Of a stretch of DNA of 64,000 nucleotides, positions 36,973-41,190 are shown piece by piece (position 1 is the stretch's first letter; every line of letters begins with the position of its first letter). Both the position numbers and the translations under genes were made by a program. Source of the DNA: Notamacropus eugenii (taxonomy: Eukaryota > Chordata > Mammalia > Diprotodontia > Macropodidae). The notes under the pieces are model-generated. The model made no database searches, had not been told where the DNA came from, and saw only the letters and a program-made list of their open reading frames with translations. The DNA lies in assembly GCF_028372415.1 (NCBI RefSeq), contig NC_092875.1, positions 185,170,522 to 185,234,521 of the forward strand, given 5' to 3'.

Positions 36973-37943
36973 CCAAATACCAAGTATGTGGAGAATGGCT
37001 AAGCTGGCCATATTATGACTAACTTACTGTTAAGAATGGCAAATGTGAAAATATTCAGATATAAATAATGCAACATAAAGGGGAAAAAGATCAATCTACA
37101 AAGTGACTACAATAGCATAAAATAATGTCTCCATATAACCATAAAGATGGAATGTGATAGATCTTATTCTTTAGTCGTTAATGTCTGTATTATGACTGTT
37201 ATTAGAGATCAGCTTTTTTTAAACAGATGTCCAGCCAGGTGTAGAGGTGTATACCTATAATCTCTGTTCCTGGAGGCTTAAGTAGGAGGATATCATAAGC
37301 TCAGGAGTTCAGGTCTGTAATGGGCTAAGTTGATCAGGTGTCCTCACTAAATTAATAGGTAAGTCCTTGGGAGTGAGAAGGGGGCCCCACTAGGTTTCCT
37401 GAAAATGGGCAAACCAACGCAAGTTGGAGAACAGAGAAGGCCAATGATCCCATAAAGAGCAGAGTGAGAAGTCCCTATATTTCTGGCCAGGGAAACCCAA
37501 GTCCAAAAAAGAAAGAAAGAAAGAAAGTATATATCTAGATGCAATGGCAATGGGTACAACAGATAAATGAAAACAATACAATAGTCTAGTAAGAAAGAAC
37601 AAAGGACTTGAAAGGAACCTAAAAGTTCCTTTTAAAAAAATAAAATTTATATTCTGCCTCAAAATAAGATTAAAAATAAAAGTTTAACCATTCAGATTTT
37701 CCTCTAAGATACAAACCCATGCCCATCCTTCCATTCAAAAACATATCAAGTGGCAATTATGGCCAGATCTTTTCTAAGGTTTTCATTGGATAGTTTATCT
37801 ATATTTCTTTGAATCAGCCTTTAAAACTCACCCAGAGGATCATCTTTGAGGAGTATTTCCAATGATTTCTTTTCTTCAACACCACGAAATCCAACTTTCT
37901 CATAATAGACTGAACGAAAGTTTCTCTGAGAATCTTCAGCCAT
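11344..37943 (-). CDS. TBC1D7: TBC1D7, TBC domain protein and third subunit of the TSC complex (seven coding exons)
   Basis: The CDS is the join, in minus-strand order, of 37943-37832, 33900-33820, 28967-28780, 23241-23104, 19012-18867, 14961-14832 and 11430-11344. The exons total 882 bp and give 293 residues plus stop with no internal stop codon. I recognised the protein from stretches such as [33 protein letters not shown] and [10 protein letters not shown]. Residues of about 50-231 form the TBC domain. The usual TBC catalytic motifs, an IxxDxxR arginine finger and a YxQ glutamine finger, are not visible anywhere in the translation. Known role of the family: TBC1D7 binds the TSC1 coiled coil, stabilises the cytosolic and lysosomal TSC1-TSC2-TBC1D7 complex, and so supports Rheb GTP hydrolysis and mTORC1 restraint; GAP activity toward Rab17 has also been reported. 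The last residue is Met, where I recall Val in human. The gene spans about 30 kb from its CpG island and appears intact. Confidence 0.97.
11801..12112 (+). repeat. 36-bp minisatellite, eight full units and a partial ninth
   Basis: Eight tandem units of exactly 36 bp and a 24-bp partial unit share the core tgttccattagact and end ctactgaa. No unit has an indel. Because 36 is a multiple of three, the frame stays open on both strands: plus-strand 12-residue units of the [12 protein letters not shown] type and minus-strand [12 protein letters not shown] type. Units fall into two variants, ATGATTCCT (1, 2, 5, 8) and CAATTTCT-like (3, 4, 6, 7). It lies in the last TBC1D7 intron, and no splice sites around it suggest that it is an exon. 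Confidence 0.95.
12422..12615 (-). mobile_element. MER5-like hAT element
   Basis: It ends with gtccatgac and ggttaagaactcctag, and contains the inverted tacatatattttatct-like block seen in the other copies. It lies in the last TBC1D7 intron. Confidence 0.55.
13085..13352 (+). repeat. MAR1 SINE inserted in L3
   Basis: It shows gtgaccctgggcaagtcatt, tcagtttcctcatctgcaaa, ggaaatggcaaactact and gaaaaacgactgaataaaaa. This is the full marsupial MAR1 arrangement with an RTE-like 3' tail. Confidence 0.9.
13434..13636. mobile_element. hAT-type miniature element, 203 bp
   Basis: It has terminal inverted repeats CAGGGGTGGGGAACCTG and CAGGTTCCCTACCCCTA. The inner sequence is also largely inverted (gccacatgtggccctccagg near one end). 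It is too short to encode a transposase. An 8-bp target duplication is not clear. A second copy of 204 bp, split by an LTR, is at 42339-43100. Confidence 0.85.
13765..13930 (-). repeat. MIR SINE in L3
   Basis: Minus-strand MIR core: gggacttgcccatggctgca, cagctagtaaatatggg. It interrupts the L3 piece. Confidence 0.65.
14518..14760 (-). repeat. MAR1 SINE
   Basis: Reverse orientation: gttattcagttgtgtccaac, tttgccatttccttctccag, gtgacttgcctagagtcaca, and a degraded head at the right end. It ends 71 bp before a TBC1D7 exon. Confidence 0.9.
14832..14961 (-). CDS. TBC1D7: TBC1D7 coding exon (residues 222-265)
   Basis: This is a 130-bp exon with acceptor ttttgtag and donor GTAAGT. Its first base completes the Arg codon, then it encodes [34 protein letters not shown] and TKFLEN. 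It covers the C-terminal part of the TBC domain and the hydrophobic helix that follows. Confidence 0.96.
15130..15466 (+). mobile_element. L1 3' UTR fragment
   Basis: Another L1 3'-end subfamily: cttctttgcaaaagtggaag, ttgttataagggatggttct, and an end with caataataaaattta. It lies in TBC1D7 intron 6, just before a second L1 piece. Confidence 0.7.
15497..16095 (+). mobile_element. L1 ORF2 tail and 3' UTR
   Basis: An L1 3' end with ttgacccagagatttcattg, ttgggaatggctaaacaag, gcaagcagaaccaa and a final gataccaataaaaa. It is 5' truncated and diverged. Confidence 0.75.
16305..16548 (-). repeat. MAR1 SINE
   Basis: Reverse MAR1: catgaccccatttgaggttt, tcttctccagttctttttat, gatttgtccagggtcacaca and tccactgtgccacctcc. 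Confidence 0.9.
16735..16925 (-). mobile_element. L2 3' ends, two overlapping pieces
   Basis: The inverted L2 end appears twice: cacttagtaaacatttactg with caaggcactgtaccagg, and then tcaatcaatgacttactta with ctggcactggagatgc. Confidence 0.6.
16960..17258 (-). repeat. THER1/MIR SINE
   Basis: Reverse THER1 with caacaaccctgggaggtaac, gtgacttgcccagggacacc and tccacagcaccacctagtgg. Near full length. Confidence 0.8.
17262..18800 (-). mobile_element. L2 LINE relic (minus), split by an L2 in the opposite direction
   Basis: Minus-strand L2 sequence is seen at 17360-17640 (caggcactggagtttattga, acacggtcagatctgcacc) and resumes at 18466-18800 (gattgactggagtag, gttgagtttgagatgccta). The gap is a plus-strand L2 3' end. 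A short AATTTTA at both edges may be the target duplication. Confidence 0.7.
17650..18465 (+). mobile_element. L2 3' end inserted in an older L2
   Basis: Classic L2 3' region: actgcaatagcctgcgatgg, ccactccaagtcatcctcc, agccatcttctacaggaagc-like text, attagactgtaagttccat, and the terminal cgtttattaaatgtttatt. Confidence 0.8.
18867..19012 (-). CDS. TBC1D7: TBC1D7 coding exon (residues 174-221) ending at a GC donor
   Basis: This 146-bp exon has acceptor ctttag. It encodes [20 protein letters not shown], then [15 protein letters not shown] and LPESSLQ, and ends with AG, the first two bases of an Arg codon completed by the next exon. The intron starts GCAAGT, so the donor is GC rather than GT; CAGAG before GCAAGT is the typical strong context for a GC-AG intron. 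Confidence 0.95.
19370..19720 (+). repeat. MIR-type SINE pieces
   Basis: Two MIR-like pieces: one ending with ggttggaccagatgacctct, and one with gtgacttcacttaacctctc and cagtttcccagtctacaaaa. The second contains a block that is repeated in inverted form at 20385-20525. Confidence 0.6.
19598..20525. repeat. Inverted repeat with a 0.7-kb loop in intron 5
   Basis: Plus-strand 19598-19700 contains gtcctcatatatcatgacaa, and 20385-20525 contains its complement ttgtcatgatatatgagaac. The match extends over roughly 100 bp on each side with several differences. The arms sit in oppositely oriented MIR-like SINEs, but the central block is not part of the normal MIR consensus as I know it. Confidence 0.7.
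19904..20165 (-). pseudogene. Unidentified coding-like stretch, possible processed pseudogene
   Basis: On the minus strand a frame reads [20 protein letters not shown], then [20 protein letters not shown] and ends QQFSVD before TGA. Codon usage and composition look more protein-like than the surrounding intron. A frame break with a TAG-type stop precedes it near 20100. I do not recognise the family. No consensus splice sites bracket it, so a relic of an inserted gene is more likely than an exon. Confidence 0.3.
20200..20610 (-). repeat. MIR-type SINE pieces
   Basis: Reverse MIR features: ttaatgaggaaactggttct, tcatatagccactaagtatc, tctatccattatgcc, and an AT-rich tail with ATA/ATT runs. Confidence 0.6.
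20990..21225 (+). mobile_element. MER5-like hAT element
   Basis: It starts caagggttcttaactctttt and ends taggttaagaatgccctg, which are inverted ends. The internal aaataaaatacatagattt block is shared with the other copies. Confidence 0.65.
21240..22230. other. TBC1D7 intron 5 sequence, unassigned
   Basis: No repeat family, RNA gene or exon is recognisable in this stretch. It may be old unique intronic sequence. Confidence 0.4.
22236..22395 (+). repeat. MIR SINE
   Basis: It has gggcctgggttcaaatccta, gagcaagtcactcaatatct and gaactgtaaaataagaggg. Confidence 0.75.
22402..22675 (-). repeat. MAR1 SINE
   Basis: Reverse MAR1 with cgttttcagttgtgtttgac, ggtttaccatttctttttcc, catccagggtcacacagcta and gcgccacctagctgccc. 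The core contains an extra segment near 22565-22600. Confidence 0.9.
22684..22795 (+). mobile_element. hAT-type element fragment (GTGTCAAA family)
   Basis: It matches the right half of the element at 55995-56225: aacattatctatgttgtatt, cccaattatattttaatctg, then ggttcagcctgcacttggg. The left half is missing. Confidence 0.55.
23104..23241 (-). CDS. TBC1D7: TBC1D7 coding exon (residues 128-173)
   Basis: This is a 138-bp exon of phase 0 at both ends, with acceptor ttcag and donor GTGAG. It encodes [20 protein letters not shown], then [15 protein letters not shown] and RDSLPQL, the central acidic helix region of the TBC domain. The open frame runs past both splice sites, so a longer minus-strand ORF from 23035 to 23259 overstates the exon. 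Confidence 0.96.
23560..23695 (-). repeat. MIR SINE tail fragment
   Basis: It contains gccaacacttatacagtact, tgctaagcactttacaaaca and gatcctcacaaca, the MIR/THER1 3' part in reverse. Its end borders a long TG/TA tract. Confidence 0.6.
23690..24235. repeat. Long TG/TA-rich alternating tract
   Basis: About 550 bp of imperfect (TG)n, (TA)n and TATGTG-like sequence lie in TBC1D7 intron 4. Alternating purine-pyrimidine runs of this kind can form Z-DNA. Open frames on both strands, rich in Tyr, Ile, Cys and His, are composition artefacts. Confidence 0.9.
24505..24650 (-). repeat. MAR1/SINE 5' half
   Basis: Reverse SINE: cccattttacagatgaggaa, ggcttgctcagggtcatcca and ctctacctagctgcccc. Confidence 0.75.
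24880..25075 (+). mobile_element. L1 3' fragment
   Basis: A diverged L1 ORF2-tail piece: taatacaattatatgctacc, aaggaaacatggaaagactt. Short and old. Confidence 0.5.
25145..25400 (-). repeat. CORE-SINE (MIR-like, GGATCAYAGA type)
   Basis: It starts with aggatcacagaattagggct and includes gttaggtgacttgcccaata and tttgaacccaggtcctctga. It has an internal insertion of about 80 bp. Confidence 0.6.
25960..26340 (+). mobile_element. L2 3' end split by a MAR1 SINE
   Basis: L2 text (tgtaggctgcttgaggagaa, tgtatccccaatacagtgcc) stops at 26058 and resumes at 26302 with cacacagcaagtccttaata. The SINE between them shows the nesting order. Confidence 0.7.
26060..26300 (-). repeat. MAR1 SINE inserted in L2
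   Basis: Reverse MAR1: gttcagttgttttcagtcat, tcatttccttctccagctaa, gcttgtccagggttacacag and tgagccatctagctatctg. Confidence 0.9.
26365..26535 (-). mobile_element. MER5-like hAT element
   Basis: It begins gagtttttaaccaaggg and ends gagttaaggacccctag, with the shared tatgtgtttatgcattta core in reverse. Confidence 0.6.
26735..26990 (+). repeat. MIR SINE
   Basis: Diverged MIR: ccatgtgatctctggtaatt, gcttactcctctgtaaaatg, then a 3' part with cttcaagggtctcttccaat. Confidence 0.6.
27000..27960. other. TBC1D7 intron 4 sequence, unassigned
   Basis: I recognise no exon, RNA gene or repeat. The segment is AT-rich. It ends at a SINE near 27974. Confidence 0.4.
27974..28118 (+). repeat. tRNA-derived marsupial SINE (short type)
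   Basis: It is well preserved: ggggcagctaggtggcacaa, tggatagagcactgg, ctagctgtgtgaccctggg, caagtcacttaacccccatt, gccttgcc and a short A tail. The short form lacks the MAR1 tail. Confidence 0.9.
28120..28320. repeat. AT-rich, partly self-complementary tract
   Basis: Nearly pure A/T with repeated AAATTTAAAT-like blocks lies directly after the SINE tail. Many short palindromes are visible. No other feature is seen. Confidence 0.7.
28780..28967 (-). CDS. TBC1D7: TBC1D7 coding exon (residues 65-127)
   Basis: This 188-bp exon completes a split Gly codon. It encodes [20 protein letters not shown], then [14 protein letters not shown], and ends [10 protein letters not shown]. The acceptor is pyrimidine-rich ending tag and the donor is GTTGG. 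It forms the N-terminal half of the TBC fold. The donor departs from the GTRAG consensus at +3 but is the only one that keeps the frame and family sequence. Confidence 0.96.
29225..29335 (+). mobile_element. L2 3' end
   Basis: It contains tccctgaggacagggactgc, tattcccagtgcttagcaca and gtgcttaataaatactgatt. Confidence 0.8.
29340..29520 (-). repeat. CORE-SINE (MIR-like, GGATCATAGA type)
   Basis: It starts taggatcatagatttagagt and ggaaggggctttagagg, then a diverged gaggagtctgaggtactg. It abuts the L2 end on its left. Confidence 0.65.
29530..30440 (-). mobile_element. L2 LINE relic
   Basis: Reverse L2 in order: tgtgctggacattaggggg, aagctgagccttgaaggaag, gtaatggtcagatctgagca, then aatctagacaagcatgaaaa and gatggtggtactctccaca. 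An AT-rich duplication (29940-30060, aaatgccaa repeated) lies inside. Confidence 0.7.
30660..31600 (+). mobile_element. L1 3' ends with a SINE fragment inside
   Basis: A short L1 3' piece (30660-30815) is followed by a longer ORF2 tail and 3' UTR: tggtggagttataaattggt, ttggggaatgactaaacaag, ttataagggatgactttt and a final aaaataaacgct. At 31042-31160 a minus-strand SINE fragment interrupts it. A short (TA)n lies at 31258-31272. Confidence 0.7.
31042..31160 (-). repeat. SINE 5' half inserted in L1
   Basis: Reverse SINE: gtgatttgctcagggtcaca, gaggctggattcgaactcag, tgactgagccatctagtagc. It splits the L1 ORF2 tail. Confidence 0.75.
31860..32005 (+). repeat. MIR SINE
   Basis: A diverged MIR with ggacctgggttctactcctg, gtgtaatccttggcaaggg and tcagtttccttacacc. 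Confidence 0.6.
32040..33060. other. TBC1D7 intron 3 sequence, unassigned
   Basis: No exon or repeat family is recognised. No splice-flanked open frame similar to TBC1D7 occurs here. Confidence 0.4.
33070..33320 (+). repeat. MAR1 SINE
   Basis: Full MAR1: ggggcagctagatggcacaa, caggcaagtcatgtagttct, ggagaaggaaatggcaaatc, cctaatggggtcacaaaaag and gaaaacgactgtacaag. Confidence 0.9.
33330..33500 (+). repeat. MIR SINE
   Basis: It directly follows the MAR1: ctatgtaactttggtaagt, cttcatctgtaaaataca, attagatgacctttgatgtc. Confidence 0.65.
33820..33900 (-). CDS. TBC1D7: TBC1D7 coding exon (residues 38-64)
   Basis: This is an 81-bp exon with acceptor tag and donor GTAGGA. It completes the split Asp codon and encodes [20 protein letters not shown] then VWKVLL. 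It leads into the TBC domain. Here the residues are RGF before VWK, where I recall RAL in human. Confidence 0.95.
   Translation of the reverse strand, partial: TLRNFVHLVSGSLSHPCTEASCGRCF
33901..34655. other. TBC1D7 intron 2 start, unassigned
   Basis: This is intronic sequence upstream of the 81-bp exon in gene orientation. No repeat family or RNA gene is recognised. Confidence 0.4.
34660..34920 (+). repeat. MIR SINE
   Basis: A diverged MIR: tgaggcagtgcaaagagaac, ctgagttttaacccccactc, taccctctctgggcctctca and gcactgaaaaaatgtaagg. Confidence 0.6.
34935..35130 (-). mobile_element. MER5-like hAT element
   Basis: Inverted ends ccaaaggttcatgaacttg and ttaagaattcttag, with the core ttttattttatgcatttaaa. 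An ACAC run lies near its right end. Confidence 0.6.
35388..35700 (-). ncRNA. 7SL RNA-derived element, near full length, in inverted arm 1
   Basis: Read on the minus strand it follows SRP 7SL RNA from 5' to 3': gttgaggctggtggatc, aggagctcagg, ctgtagtagagtgaag, ggcaacaatatg, gggctgcctaaggagaggc, gagcaggtcaaag, gtaacagtgggatca and a final cctggaagagat. It keeps the S domain that Alu and B1 have lost. Base changes throughout make it a pseudogene or SINE copy. It shares private changes with the copy at 38393-38616. Confidence 0.75.
35759..36074 (-). repeat. RTE-tailed tRNA SINE (RTESINE type)
   Basis: In reverse orientation the tRNA-like head is at the right (gtaccacctagctgcccc) and an RTE-like tail at the left (gacttgcacttgactttgtt, gagtgagggagggctgtgca). 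It is flanked by CTAATAAAAA (35749-35758) and CTAACAAAAA (36075-36084). The inverted arm at 38330-38339 keeps a single unfilled copy of this site. A sister copy is at 58683-58999. Confidence 0.9.
36122..36370 (+). repeat. MAR1 SINE, part of inverted arm 1
   Basis: Full MAR1: gaggcagctaggtggtacaa, ctagctgtgtgacctaggca, ggagaaagaaatggcaaatt, ccagtatctttgcaaag. Its partner in the other arm is at 38118-38292. Confidence 0.9.
36530..37200 (+). mobile_element. L1 3' pieces with a TG repeat
   Basis: L1 ORF2-tail text appears at 36530-36640 (gtaaccctactgcagggtac) and resumes at 36990-37200 (gtggagaatggctaagctgg). Between them is other sequence including (TG)n at 36932-36969 and a perfect 18-bp tandem duplicate (36794-36811 and 36812-36829). 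Confidence 0.55.
36932..36969 (+). repeat. (TG)n microsatellite
   Basis: An uninterrupted run of TG of about 37 bp. Confidence 0.95.
37232..37510 (+). ncRNA. 7SL RNA-derived element, near full length
   Basis: It follows 7SL RNA: gccaggtgtagaggtgtata, ggaggcttaagtaggaggat, aagctcaggagttcaggtct, gtaatgggctaagttgatca, ggtgtcctcactaaa, gggggccccactaggtt, caacgcaagttggagaacag. It ends in an A-rich (GAAA)n tail, as expected for a retroposed copy. It lies in the loop of the inverted duplication, in intron 2 of TBC1D7. Confidence 0.85.
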
Positions 37944-37948
37944 GCTTT
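37832..37948 (-). CDS. TBC1D7: TBC1D7 first coding exon (residues 1-37 plus one base)
   Basis: On the minus strand a pyrimidine-rich acceptor ending in cag precedes AAAGC and then the ATG (A at 37943). The start has A at -3 and G at +4, a strong Kozak context. The exon encodes [16 protein letters not shown] and onward to LLKDDPL, leaving one G. The donor is GTGAG. Only five bases of 5' UTR lie in this exon, so at least one upstream non-coding exon is needed. The exon lies between the two arms of a large inverted repeat located in introns 1 and 2. Confidence 0.96.
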
Positions 37949-38117
37949 CTGTGAGAAAAGAGTGGTAGAGTGGACAGAAGCATTGGAGAGAAAAAGAGTC
38001 ATACGAAGAGAAAATAAAGAGACTGAAGACTGTATGTTAACTAACTTATCTTTGCAATCAAATTGAAGGATAATAAAATATCTGCTCCCATATAAAAGAC
38101 TGGTGAAAAATACTTTT

Positions 38118-38292
38118 CTTTTTCAAAGATACTGGAGTAGTTTACCATTTCCTTCTCCAGCTCATTTTAAACAAGTGACTTGCCCAGGGTCACACAGCCA
38201 GTAAGCGTCTGAGGCCAGATTGAACTCAGAAAGATGAGTCTTCCTGATTCTAAGCCCAGTGTGCTATCTGCTGTACCACTCTAGCTGCCTCA
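38118..38292 (-). repeat. MAR1 SINE, part of inverted arm 2
   Basis: Reverse MAR1: caaagatactggagtagttt, gacttgcccagggtcacaca, gtaccactctagctgcctca. Part of the region after the CTCATTTTA block is deleted. Confidence 0.9.
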
Positions 38293-38392
38293 GACTCACA
38301 CTAGCATGGGGCTTTATCATTTTTACTTATTTTTGTTAATTACATGGGTGTGAGATGAAGCCTCAGGTACTTACATTTATATGTAGTTATGT

Positions 38393-38616
38393 TACCGGAC
38401 ATGGTGGTACAGAACTATAATACCTGTTACTGGGAGGTTGAGCCTGGTGAATCTTAGGAGCTCAGAATCTGATCTGTAGTAGAGTGAAGGTCGATTGGTG
38501 ACAATACGGCATTTGTCTGGAGTCAGGGTGCTTGTGGGCTGCCTACGGGGAGGCAGACTGGTGCAAATTGGAACAGAGCTGGTCAGAGTTTGCAGCAGAG
38601 CAACCTCAAACCAGGG
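38393..38616 (+). ncRNA. 7SL RNA-derived element in inverted arm 2
   Basis: It matches 7SL in order: ggacatggtggtacag, tgggaggttgagcctgg, aggagctcag, ctgtagtagagtgaaggt, gggctgcctacggggaggca and ggaacagagctggtcagag. The last quarter is lost. It lacks about 19 bp present in the arm 1 copy. Confidence 0.7.
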
Positions 38617-38617
38617 A

Positions 38618-38880
38618 GTGTGTGTGTGTGTACATTACACACACACATATATATACACATATCTAAATAACACATATATTTATATATTTATTTACATATA
38701 TAAATAGATAATGCACAGATGTATATGTGTAAATGTGCATGTATGTGCATATGTATATATTCATATACACGCTATATAATCTATGATATATAATACATTC
38801 ATAATATATTATTGTATTAATTTATACATTGTATACATATATGCACACACATATCTATGTATATATACATAAACATATAC
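38618..38880. repeat. TG then TA/CATA-rich tract
   Basis: A (TG)n/(AC)n patch followed by about 230 bp of TATATA and ACATAT sequence directly after the 7SL-derived element. Probably expanded from its A-rich tail. Confidence 0.8.
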
Positions 38881-38929
38881 CTTATTAGTCCAAATATAAG
38901 CTATGCTCCCCTTACTCCCTGACTCTCAG

Positions 38930-39510
38930 TTCCAAATCTGACCCATGTAAAATCCTAATGCCACTGATAAAAACAATGTTCTTAAAAAGAGATTGGCAAA
39001 AGTGACAAAAATGAAAAATAAAGTGATGATAAAAAAGAAAAAATATCTTTATGTAAAAACACTCTAAAACAGTGATATTTTATAAATTTGTTCATTGTTA
39101 TATAGGCCTATATACAGAAAAAAACAGCTTTTCCCCCTTTCAAAGAGCACACATTAATTAAGTCAATGTCAAGAGGAGAGTTTCTATGAAGTGAAAGCTT
39201 ACTTACTATTACTTTACTCACAATTCTAATAGATATCTAGTTTCCAAACTCACCAAAAATTAAAAGGAGATAGAAAGATTGCTTATAGGCAAATCTGATG
39301 TGAGCAGCAAGCAATGAGACAGCTAGCTGGGAAGGAAGAGATACAAAAATTGTAAAAAGCACGTTTGAGAATTCAAAAAGCTGAAAAAGTATTCTGGGGT
39401 CACGTAGTTAGTATATGTACATACATACCCCGCATATAAGTCAATGCCCCTGGGGAATAATCCTTCATCCTTGTCTCAGTATCGTACACACAGTAATTCT
39501 GCAATGCGGC
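38930..39510. other. TBC1D7 intron 1 sequence, unassigned
   Basis: No repeat family or exon is recognised in this AT-rich stretch. Confidence 0.4.
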
Positions 39511-39514
39511 ATAG

Positions 39515-39665
39515 CAGAAAGATGGATTCAGATCCTGCTTTGGATACTAACCGGCTGTGTGATCCTCGGTAATTCACTTAACTTCTTTCAGGCTCAGTTT
39601 TCTCAAATGTCAAATGAGAGTATTGTACTCAACAGTCTCTAAAATTCTTTCCCATGGTCCTATGA
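39515..39665 (+). repeat. MIR SINE
   Basis: Diverged MIR: agaaagatggattcagatcc, ggctgtgtgatcctcggtaa, aaattctttcccatggtcc. Confidence 0.65.
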
Positions 39666-39694
39666 ATTACTAGAGTACATAAATGACATTTATA

Positions 39695-39910
39695 ATGACT
39701 GTTGTTAAGTCATTTCAGTCATTGTGATCCCATTTGAGGTTTTCTCTGCAAAGATACTGGAGTGGTTTGCCATTTCCTTGTCCAGCTCGTTCTACAGATA
39801 AGGAAACTGAGGCAAACAGGATTGAGTAACTTGCCGGGTCACACAGCTAGTAAGCATCTGAAATTGGATTTGAATCAGGTCTTCTTGAGTCAGCGCTCTA
39901 GCCACTGCGT
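39695..39910 (-). repeat. MAR1 SINE
   Basis: Reverse MAR1: catttcagtcattgtgatcc, gtttgccatttccttgtcca, gggtcacacagctagtaagc. Confidence 0.85.
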
Positions 39911-40044
39911 TAAGATCACCTAAGAGTTCTGAATTTTATGATCAACGTTTCCAGAGGAACAAAAATGACCAAATTCTTCTGAAAGAGATCATAGGATTTT
40001 CTCAAGGAAAATCCAGATGTGCAGCAGTTTTCCGAGTCCCAAGG

Positions 40045-40225
40045 TGCCACAGGTAGTAGTGGAAAGAGACAGATTTGACTTCAAATTCTCATTCTGCCAC
40101 TAATAATCTGTACGGTTTTGAGCAAGTCACAGATTCTCACTGGGTGTCAGTTTCCTATAACTCTAAAATAGGGGGTTGGACTAAATGACCTTGAAGGGCC
40201 TTCCCACCTCCAAATACATGATCCT
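40045..40225 (+). repeat. MIR SINE
   Basis: It contains gacttcaaattctcattctg, ttgagcaagtcacagattct, ggttggactaaatgacctt and ccttcccacctcca. It ends about 200 bp before the CpG island. Confidence 0.65.
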
Positions 40226-40439
40226 AAGAATTCTAAAGCCCAAATAGCTGCCCATCCCCAAAGGCATTTCCTTGGGATCCCCGCCCTCTCAGTTAAAAGT
40301 GTCATCTACTTTAGACAAGGAGGTAAAATTAAGGGAAAGCATCTAACGTTAACAGAGCATGTTGAAGACCTTCCCAAAATTATACTAAACTAGCTCCCAC
40401 TTGCGGAGCTCAGGCCGTACGCAATCAGGTAGGACAGAA

Positions 40440-41190
40440 ATTAACCAAGGACACTACGGACAGGGGCAGACCAAAGGGAGATTTCATTTAGTACCCGCGC
40501 GACTAAAAACCCAGAAGAAAGGGAACGGAGGGGAAGAGAGCATGGCAATAAACAGGAAATGAAGGAGCGGCGGCAGATGCAGGAAAGCAGGTAGGGAAGG
40601 GGAGACTTAAGACGCGCTCGGAATTCAGAGGCTCCATCCTTCACCTGGCGGAGGAGAGGGTCGGGGATGCAGGCGGACAGGGGACAGCTCCCCAGGGGCT
40701 CGGTCACCTGCGGGTGGCAGCGGCCCGGGGAAGCCGAGGAAGCCGAGAAGCAGGAGCAGCAGAAACAGGACCAGCTGGGGGAAGTGACGGCAGCTCCGGG
40801 GGCTGGCCGGAGAACAGGAGGCGGGCTAGGGGAAGGAGAAGACTGGGCCAGGTCCGCCCCTCTTCGCCCCGCCCAGTCACGGTTGAATGAATGGGCTGGG
40901 CGCGGGGAGGGACCGTTGTGGACTGCTTGTGGTAGCTGAACATTGCGCCCTTCTTGGCTTGCTCTCTGTCCTTGAATGGGAATGGAGAAAAGCGGGGCCA
41001 CGGGAGCCCCAGCAGCCCTTCCCCAGACCCATCCAGCCCCAGCCCAGGTCCTTCCCCTCCGGGTTTCCGCATCTCAGCATCCTCAAGGTGTGGAGTCTGG
41101 CTGCCAGCCGTACCCCGCGCAGGCATCCATCTGCCTGAGTCTCTGCGTGCACCCTCTCCCCCTGGGCGGAACCTCTAGCCTGAGCCTTCT
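40440..41190. promoter_or_regulatory. TBC1D7: CpG island, likely TBC1D7 promoter
   Basis: This is the one long GC-rich, CpG-rich segment outside repeats. It contains CCGCCCC (40854-40860) and CCCCGCCC (40867-40873) GC boxes and lies 2.5 kb upstream of the start-codon exon. No TATA box is seen, typical of a housekeeping promoter. The several long overlapping ORFs in it are by-products of base composition. The island extends about 300 bp upstream of the GC boxes, so divergent transcription is possible. Confidence 0.8.
40645..40860 (-). other. TBC1D7: Candidate TBC1D7 non-coding first exon
   Basis: A 5' UTR exon is required because the start-codon exon has only five bases before its ATG. Two consensus donors lie here on the minus strand: CCAG before GTGAAG (exon end 40645) and GCAG before GTGACC (exon end 40708). 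The transcription start would lie just downstream of the GC boxes. Exact ends cannot be set without transcript data. Confidence 0.4.

Larger units (their letters stand above)
35388..38620. repeat. Large inverted duplication around the TBC1D7 start-codon exon
   Basis: Arm 1 (35388-36318) holds, left to right, a 7SL-derived element (minus), a leader and a MAR1 (plus). Arm 2 (38118-38620) holds the mirror order: MAR1 (minus), leader, 7SL-derived element (plus). The junction of MAR1 and leader matches at 56 of 58 positions between 36076-36133 and the complement of 38281-38338. Apart from the 316-bp SINE in arm 1 and small gaps, the arms are collinear. The loop of about 1.8 kb contains the exon 37832-37948. 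Confidence 0.85.

Noticed and set aside
35388..38620. Inverted arms as two chance SINE insertions
   Set aside because: The arms also share a non-SINE leader joined to the MAR1 at the identical base, which independent insertions cannot explain.
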